A stretch of 64,000 bases of DNA. Source: Margaritifera margaritifera (taxonomy: Eukaryota; Mollusca; Bivalvia; Unionida; Margaritiferidae). Both the position numbers and the translations under genes were made by a program. Positions 58,128-64,000 of the stretch are shown piece by piece. The notes beneath the pieces were generated by a model. That model was not told the origin of the DNA. It made no database searches and saw nothing but the letters and a program-made list of their open reading frames with translations. The stretch covers positions 2,715,501 through 2,779,500 of the forward strand of contig JAQPZY010001500.1 of assembly GCA_029931535.1 (NCBI GenBank), in the 5' to 3' direction. Within the stretch, counting starts at the first letter, position 1; each line of letters opens with the position of its first letter.

Positions 58128-61100
58128 TTAATATCCTTCTTCCTCAGCTGTCTCTGGCTGCATTGCATACTGTACAGTTCCTCCCTGTTCCACTATGGCC
58201 TGGTGCACCTCATTTGGATCTGCAGTCTGGACAATGATGATGGTCTCCTGACCTCCTTCAGTCTGGAGAGTGGTCAGGGCCTGGCCAGACAGAATCTGTC
58301 CCTCACTGACCACAGTGGCATAGGCCCCTTCTGAAACTGTCACATAGGTACTACCATCTTCACTCTCCTCCTGGACAACATTCTGAACCTGAGCTACATG
58401 TTGACCCCTTCTACGTCTAGTAGGCTTCTGTTCATATTCTTCTTCCTCCTCCTCCTCCTCCTCTTCATCTTCTTCATCATCTCCATATTCTATCTCATAT
58501 TTTCTTATGATGGCCTGTGCTGCCTCACCAGCAGCCACATGTATTTTCCCAATATGTTCCAGAAGCATCTTCTTTCTTTTAAAGGTTTCTTGGCACATGT
58601 CACATTGGTATGGGGATAGCTTCTTGTGCACCAACTGGATATGCGACATCAAGTTAGACTTGTTATTGAAGCAACGCCCACAGTCATTACACTTGTGGGG
58701 TTTCTCACCAGTATGGATCAACATGTGACGATCAACATGATACTTCTTAGTGAAGCGCTTTTCGCATACTGAACAAATGAAGATCTTCTGATTGGGTGAT
58801 TTCCAGCCTTCATGAACTCGCTTGGTATGGCCTATCAGAGCTCCCAGTGTTTTAAATGCAGCTTTGCAGGTGTTGCAGAGATATTGCCTGGTGTGAAGAT
58901 GCATTCCTTTGATATGGGTGTTAAGATTTCCCCTAAAGGCCGAGGAATAGTCACAGTGAGGACATCTGTATGGTCTGCGACCAGAGTGGACTGTTCGCAT
59001 GTGAGAGCTCATCCCTGTTTTGAGGACGACCTTGCCACATATGGGGCATGGAATCTGCATGCGATTCTGCTGATGAAGCTCCATGTGGCGTTTGAGATTC
59101 TTGGAGACTTTGCCACACTCTGGACAGGTTTCTCCATCTTCATCCCCTCCTTGAGTTGAAACTTTCATGATTCTCTCCCTCCATTTAGCATTTCTCATTT
59201 CTTCATCATAGTCTGGTTCATCCTTGTGCTTTGTCTTGATGTGCTTAACCAGACCAATGAATGCCTTGTCACAGAAGGGACATTTTAAGGCTTCTTCCGC
59301 ATTTCTTTTAAAGGAGCGTCTTCTGGATTCAGGATCCTCAAATAATCCTAACTCGTCATCCTTCCTCCTTTTTTTCCTGGGTGAGAAGTCTCCATCAAGG
59401 TCAAAGTCATCTCCCTCCTGCCCTATAGGACCAAATTTTTTCTTTTTGAGTCTTGGATCAGTCTGGGTCTGAACAGATCTTTTACCTCCATCTTCTGAAA
59501 AGGTCTCCACCTCTATGAAGTTCTCCAGTTCTAGTGGCTCTATCTGGGTTTGTGTAGAGAAGGTCTTCATTACAGGACCTTCTCCTGATTTGCTTGGGCT
59601 TTGTTGAGTCTGTCCCAGCCTTCTGTTACTTGGACTGGATTCATCAAATTCAAAACTGTAAATATCATCATTTCTATTAGATTCCTCCACAGACTGACTT
59701 GAAGTACCAGGTTTTTCATAGACATCAATTGGCTCATGTTTTGTAATAGTTTGTGTTTTTGAATCTTCTTGTGTGTTATCACTTGTCTTTTGCTTCTTCT
59801 TCATAGGTGTCACTTCAGAGGTACTACTATTGTTTGCGTCAATCTCATTCTCATCACTACGTCTTCCTCTCTTCCGAGTACTTTTTTCAATCTCCTTGAG
59901 CATTTCTTCTTCTTCATTCTCTTCAATGTCTTCTTCCTCATCCTCATCTATATCTTCAGCCTCTTCAAATGAAACATTCTTCCTGGGTCTTCCTCGTCCA
60001 GGTGTGTTTGTCTGGGAGTCCTTGTCTGCTTCTTTCTTTCCCTTTCCACTTTTAGGTGTTTCTGTTGGACTTTTTGGACTTTCCTTCTCTTTTAGCAATC
60101 TCCTAGTTACTTTAGTACTTCCAGGAGATTGCTCTGTGTTACTCTCTTTTGAAGATGATTTTGGTGGTCTCCCTCTTCCACGTGCATCTTGTTCAGGTTC
60201 TTCTTCCTCATCATATTGTTCCGCATCTTCTTCAACTTCAGTTGATTTCTCCAGCTTCTTGGGTCTTCCTCTACCTTTTTTCTGTGTTGCCTCTTCCTCC
60301 TCAGTTTCTTCAATGACATCTTCCTTTCTGGGTCTTCCTCTTCTTTTTATTGTATCAGGAGTATCCTCAGCCTTTTGGCCTCTACCTCGCTTGCCTGATG
60401 TTGGTATTTCTTCAGCAACTTCCTCTACATTTTCTTGATCCTTTCCAGGCCTGCCTCTTCCTCTGGAAGTTTTTGATAAAGCAGTTTCTTCTTCCATTTC
60501 AACATTCTCCTTTTTTGGCCTACCTCTACGTCCTGAGGATTTACTGTCAGACTCTTCCTCTTCCTGTTCATCTGTTTCTTCAACATCCTTTTTCCGAGGC
60601 CTTCCTCTTCTACTGGTCTTCTTTTCATCTTCTTTTTCTTTTTCTGCATCATTTTCTGTCTCTTCCTCTTCTTTCTCCTGTTTATTTGCTCTCCCCCCTC
60701 TACCTGGTGTTTTCTTCTCCGGCTCTTTATCTTCTGTATCTGCTTCTTCTTCTTCTGCCTCTTGCTTTCTAGGCCTTCCTCTTCTACCAGGGGTTTTCTT
60801 TTCCGTTTCTTGTTCTCCAGTTCCTTCATCTTCCATTTCTGTTTGTTTTCTGGGTCTTCCTCTTCGTCCAGGTGTCTTCTTTTCAGGCCCTTTCCCTTCA
60901 GCCTCTTCTTCTTCTTCCTGTTCTTCATATTCTTCTTCTTCTGACTGCTCTCTGGGTCTTCCTCTTCTGCCTGGTGTCTTTTTCTCTGGTTCTACTTCAC
61001 CTCTGTCATCAGATTCAGTTTCTGATTTCCGAGGTCTACCTCGCTTACCAGGTGTTTTTCTTTCAGTTTCCTCTTCTCCAGCATCTTCTCTACTTTCACT

Positions 61101-62210
61101 ATCCTCTTCTTTCTGAGTTGATTCATCCTCTTTTGCAATTCTTCCTCTTCTGGCCTTTTTCTCAATTGGCTCAGCCTCTATCTCTTCATTTTCAACTTTC
61201 TTTTGTCTCCCTCTCTTTTTTGGAGACTCGGCCTCCATTTCTTCAATTTCAACTTCAATGACTTTAGCAATGTCTTCTTTTTGCTTAGCTGGTCTACTTC
61301 TACTTCTTGCATCTGTCTCTATCTTCTTGCTTTCTTCTTTTGCAGTTTCTCTGTTCATGGGTTCTTTACCAACAGTATCCCCAATAGGCAGAGTTTCTTG
61401 TTGTGGAACTTGAGATACAGCTTCCATCTCAGCAGCCTCTACAGATAGCTGACTTTCTGATTCTTGTGGAACAGTTACTGAAACAGTCACATCCTCACCT
61501 GTCCTGATTGTAACAATTTCTGCTTCTGAAGACATGCCCACTTCGACAGCAGTTTCACCAGACGCATTTGGTGAATCTCTCACTATTGCAACTTTAGCAA
61601 TATCATCTGCTTCCATAGGCTCATATGCAGACTCTGTTGGATCGACACCTTCCAAAGCAACCATCTGAGCTTGATCCTCTGAGGATGTCTGTGGCTGATC
61701 CTCTTCCAGGGGTGTATAGTGCTCTGGCACAATTGGTTCCTCTACTACCTGCTCTTCAAGTGGAGTATACTGCTCTGTTTCTAATGGTTTTGGCTGCTCC
61801 AGCATCTCCAAAGCTTCAGCAGTTGCTTCAGTCACTTCTTCAGCTTTTGCAGTTTCCACAATTTCCAGTTCTTGAATTTGCTGCATCTTAGTTGACTGTG
61901 GCACAGCTACAGTTTCTTCTTGAATGGTCACCTGGCTTGGTTCTGTTTGATACTGGACCTCTTCCCCACTTTCTTGAATAAATGTCTGGTCTATAGGCCC
62001 AGCATGGCTTGGTCCTATATCTGTGCTTTGATTTTGGATGTAGGTCTCCTCCATCACCGCTGCTTCCCCATCAGCCTCCACCACAGTCTCTGCTGGCATT
62101 TCGGTTTCCTGTACATAAACCTGTTCTACCACTTCTTGATAAGTCTCCGCTGGCTGCACCTCATTAACTTCACCTTGCATTGTGACTACCTGGTCCACTG
62201 GTGCTGTCAT
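58128..62210 (-). CDS. AT-hook and C2H2 zinc-finger protein, 1360 residues
   Basis: This is one long coding exon from ATG at 62210 to TAA at 58128. Residues 1-330 are acidic and Gln/Glu/Val-rich. Residues about 340-790 hold about 16 AT-hook-like GRP motifs (for example RRGRPRKQ, GRGRPKKL, KRGRPRKS) spaced 20-45 residues apart in acidic, Lys-rich linkers. Residues 790-970 include a likely nuclear-localisation cluster (SPRKKRRKDDE). Eight C2H2 fingers span about 977-1224. The first two have a shortened finger loop of nine residues between the second Cys and first His, and the third has eleven. A TGEKP linker joins fingers 6 and 7. An acidic run (DDEEDEEEEE) follows, then a tail with GGQETIIIVQTADP. 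It is a nuclear DNA- or chromatin-binding protein by inference; the target is unknown and I cannot name an orthologue. Confidence 0.93.
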   Translation of the reverse strand: MTAPVDQVVTMQGEVNEVQPAETYQEVVEQVYVQETEMPAETVVEADGEAAVMEETYIQNQSTDIGPSHAGPIDQTFIQESGEEVQYQTEPSQVTIQEETVAVPQSTKMQQIQELEIVETAKAEEVTEATAEALEMLEQPKPLETEQYTPLEEQVVEEPIVPEHYTPLEEDQPQTSSEDQAQMVALEGVDPTESAYEPMEADDIAKVAIVRDSPNASGETAVEVGMSSEAEIVTIRTGEDVTVSVTVPQESESQLSVEAAEMEAVSQVPQQETLPIGDTVGKEPMNRETAKEESKKIETDARSRSRPAKQKEDIAKVIEVEIEEMEAESPKKRGRQKKVENEEIEAEPIEKKARRGRIAKEDESTQKEEDSESREDAGEEETERKTPGKRGRPRKSETESDDRGEVEPEKKTPGRRGRPREQSEEEEYEEQEEEEEAEGKGPEKKTPGRRGRPRKQTEMEDEGTGEQETEKKTPGRRGRPRKQEAEEEEADTEDKEPEKKTPGRGGRANKQEKEEEETENDAEKEKEDEKKTSRRGRPRKKDVEETDEQEEEESDSKSSGRRGRPKKENVEMEEETALSKTSRGRGRPGKDQENVEEVAEEIPTSGKRGRGQKAEDTPDTIKRRGRPRKEDVIEETEEEEATQKKGRGRPKKLEKSTEVEEDAEQYDEEEEPEQDARGRGRPPKSSSKESNTEQSPGSTKVTRRLLKEKESPKSPTETPKSGKGKKEADKDSQTNTPGRGRPRKNVSFEEAEDIDEDEEEDIEENEEEEMLKEIEKSTRKRGRRSDENEIDANNSSTSEVTPMKKKQKTSDNTQEDSKTQTITKHEPIDVYEKPGTSSQSVEESNRNDDIYSFEFDESSPSNRRLGQTQQSPSKSGEGPVMKTFSTQTQIEPLELENFIEVETFSEDGGKRSVQTQTDPRLKKKKFGPIGQEGDDFDLDGDFSPRKKRRKDDELGLFEDPESRRRSFKRNAEEALKCPFCDKAFIGLVKHIKTKHKDEPDYDEEMRNAKWRERIMKVSTQGGDEDGETCPECGKVSKNLKRHMELHQQNRMQIPCPICGKVVLKTGMSSHMRTVHSGRRPYRCPHCDYSSAFRGNLNTHIKGMHLHTRQYLCNTCKAAFKTLGALIGHTKRVHEGWKSPNQKIFICSVCEKRFTKKYHVDRHMLIHTGEKPHKCNDCGRCFNNKSNLMSHIQLVHKKLSPYQCDMCQETFKRKKMLLEHIGKIHVAAGEAAQAIIRKYEIEYGDDEEDEEEEEEEEEEYEQKPTRRRRGQHVAQVQNVVQEESEDGSTYVTVSEGAYATVVSEGQILSGQALTTLQTEGGQETIIIVQTADPNEVHQAIVEQGGTVQYAMQPETAEEEGY

Positions 62211-62218
62211 ACAGCTAT
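62211..62218 (-). other. 5' UTR and splice acceptor of the zinc-finger gene
   Basis: Just before the ATG the minus strand reads 'tttttttttacag' followed by eight bases 'atagctgt' and ATG. This is a convincing acceptor, so the coding exon is preceded by an intron and at least one noncoding 5' exon, not identified but expected at higher coordinates. Confidence 0.65.
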
Positions 62219-62439
62219 CTGTAAAAAAAAATGTTTAAAACAATTTTGTGACTGCATAATGTTAGTAAGCTTATTCTAACTATAATACGGCTGGCAAGGA
62301 AGCTAGATTTGGAATTATAAATCAGAAAATATTATTTAACTATTTTCACAGAATGGCATGAGCCAATAATTAAACAGATTTGTTTTTATAAAATGCACCG
62401 CCATACTGCTGACCCAAGAAATCTTAGTACAAAAAATAT

Positions 62440-63060
62440 TTTAAAAAATGAAGAAAAAATTTAAAACAGTTATAATGGCATCAAAATCTAATCAGTTCAT
62501 ATAAATATAAATACAAAGATGCTCACCAAATTTCATTTTCTACCTCTAGTGGTTTTTGCTAAATTATGCTAACAAGCATCTGTCAAGAAAATCGTTAAAA
62601 GCAACAAAGTTCAAAATTGGAAAATTGCTGTAATGGCTTGAAAATCTAATTAGATCATCTACACATCACAACAATATGTAAACCAAATTTCATTTGTCTA
62701 CCCCAAGTGGTTTTTGCTCAATTATGCGAATAAGCTTTTTTGCGAAAAAAGTTAAGTAAAACAAAATTCAACACTGTGAAGAAAAAATTTTATACTTTCC
62801 TGTAATAGGCTGAAAATCTAATCAAATAATTTACATATGACTATAAATATGCCAACCAAATTTTATTTGTCTGCCTCGAATGGTTTTTGCTCAATAGTGC
62901 TAAGGTTTCTGTCAAACAGCCCAAGACCAAAATGTAAAACAAATGTGTAAAAAAACAAAAATTGCTGTAATCACATGAAAATATGATCAGTCATCTACTG
63001 GTTCCAACCTGAACAGGTTTTGTGATATTGTGCCAAAACGGATTAGCGACATTTAAATAC
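62440..63060. repeat. Tandem diverged repeat, ~160 bp, about 4 copies
   Basis: Copies share 'aaattgctgtaatggcttga', 'aaccaaatttcatttgtcta' and 'agtggtttttgctcaattat'. They lie in the intron upstream of the zinc-finger coding exon. Confidence 0.8.
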
Positions 63061-63309
63061 AGACATATGCACTTACTGACTGACAGGAGCAAAATATGCC
63101 ACCTTTTGCTATCAAACTTGGGACATAAAAACCCACAACAATTTTTAATAAACTAATATATCCATACGTTATTAACTTACTTCGTTTTCTGCATTGTTAC
63201 TGGCTGTAAACTCTCACATGATACTGCTCTTACAATTTTATACTCACTGGTAAATCCTGGGGACTACTTTGGGGTTTTAATTGGGTTTCAGTATAGTTTA
63301 GGTCAAACT

Positions 63310-63480
63310 TTGTATGTCAGATTGGCACCATTTTTTTGTTTAGGACCAGCTAGACACTCTAAGAATTCTTTTAGTCAAAACCCCATGTTGATATGACCAT
63401 CCATGTAGGAGTAGTGATAAAAAGATTTTTAAGATGGCCACATTAGATTTCCGAGCAGCACCATTTTCATTTAAGACCAA
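63310..63480. repeat. Single unit of the 140-bp repeat
   Basis: This matches the array at 10385-11411 ('gaccagctagacactctaag', 'aaaaccccatgttgatatga', 'aagatggcc'). Confidence 0.75.
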
Positions 63481-63640
63481 CTAGACCATATGGGATGAAT
63501 GCGTGTGTAAAGTTTGAAGGCAATTCTCCAAGTAGTTTAGGGGGAGTAGCAATAACAAACTTGTGCTAATGGACAGAATGACAACACATGAAAGACCATC
63601 CCATAAGGTCTTCTGGTCTATGACCAGTCAAGCTAAAAAC
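63481..63640 (+). repeat. Dispersed short repeat, copy 3 of 3
   Basis: This shares 'tgggatgaatgcgtgtgtaa', 'gtagtttagggggagtagca' and 'tcttctggtctatgaccagt' with the copies at 11405 and 1398. Confidence 0.65.
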
Positions 63641-64000
63641 CAATGTGGTCATGAGCTAAATGCAAAAACTTAATCCAGTCAAATGTGAAATGTAGGTCAC
63701 AATGACTTTATTTTGTGTTAAGGGTGTGGTACTTACAGAGATGCATACAATCATTTAGTTTAATGACTGTGGCATGAACAGTGCTAGAGATTGAACCCAA
63801 AATAACATGAAATATATACCTCACAGTGACCTATTAATGTGACGAGGGTATAGTAGTTATCAAGATACAACCCCTCACCAAGTTTCATGAATCTTGGTAT
63901 AACAGAACATATACTGTGTGGTAATAAACCTATTTGGTTATGAGCTAAACACAAAAACTTCACTAAGCCAGTAAATTGGGAAATGTAGGTCACCATGACC
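63641..64000. repeat. Diverged repeat, two partial copies
   Basis: Positions 63643-63712 and 63927-64000 share 'gtcatgagctaaatgcaaaa', 'actt' and 'gaaatgtaggtcacaatgac'. The period is about 285 bp and the second copy runs off the window. Confidence 0.7.

Noticed and set aside
59773..61261. Long plus-strand frames opposite the zinc-finger gene (Ser/Phe/Leu-rich, up to 221 codons)
   Set aside because: They are antisense shadows of the Glu/Lys/Arg-rich AT-hook region. The minus frame has conserved motifs and these do not.

Overview
The window is animal nuclear DNA, most likely from a bivalve mollusc. It is AT-rich and intron-rich, with GT-AG splice sites and many dispersed repeats, including the tRNA-derived SINE tail and the 'tcttctggtctctgaccagtagagct' type repeat that I associate with molluscs. 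The species assignment is an inference. Almost every short open frame here is chance; only three genes are well supported.

Layout. (1) Five consecutive exons of the kinesin-II motor gene KIF3A lie on the minus strand between 18643 and 2311. They encode the N-terminal part of the motor domain, including the P-loop. The first coding exon and everything downstream of loop 9 are not visible. Its introns hold a 59-bp minisatellite that is a repeated copy of the gene's own intron/exon boundary (2417-3130), a 53-bp minisatellite of about 32 copies (3971-5692), tandem diverged repeats (9740-11770), and a complete but inactivated DIRS-type tyrosine-recombinase retrotransposon (about 12475-17590). (2) From 18.7 to 31.3 kb, between two divergently arranged genes, lie transposon remains: a zinc-finger fragment of hAT type, a MULE-like element with about 250-bp inverted ends (21589-26062), a pogo/Jerky-like transposase relic and three copies of a double-hairpin MITE. 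(3) COA5 (PET191), a mitochondrial cytochrome c oxidase assembly factor of the twin CX9C family, is complete on the plus strand in three exons (31357-44115). Its two 6-kb introns are full of MITEs, minisatellites and a SINE. (4) From 44.4 to 57.9 kb there is a direct duplication, a Tigger-like transposase relic, a hAT MITE with a perfect 8-bp target duplication, an unrecognised open frame, a fifth double-hairpin MITE, a SINE and the inverted partner of a repeat found in COA5 intron 2. (5) A minus-strand gene (58128-62210) encodes a 1360-residue protein with about 16 AT-hook-like motifs and eight C2H2 zinc fingers in one large coding exon. Its intron upstream holds more tandem diverged repeats.

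The three genes are unrelated in function (ciliary transport, mitochondrial assembly, chromatin/DNA binding), and I see no sign of a functional cluster. The most unusual feature is the KIF3A minisatellite. It lines up 12 copies of a 3' splice site plus the first 33 or so bases of the exon directly in front of the real exon. Its 59-bp period means that use of a decoy acceptor, followed by read-through, meets a stop within about 20 codons.
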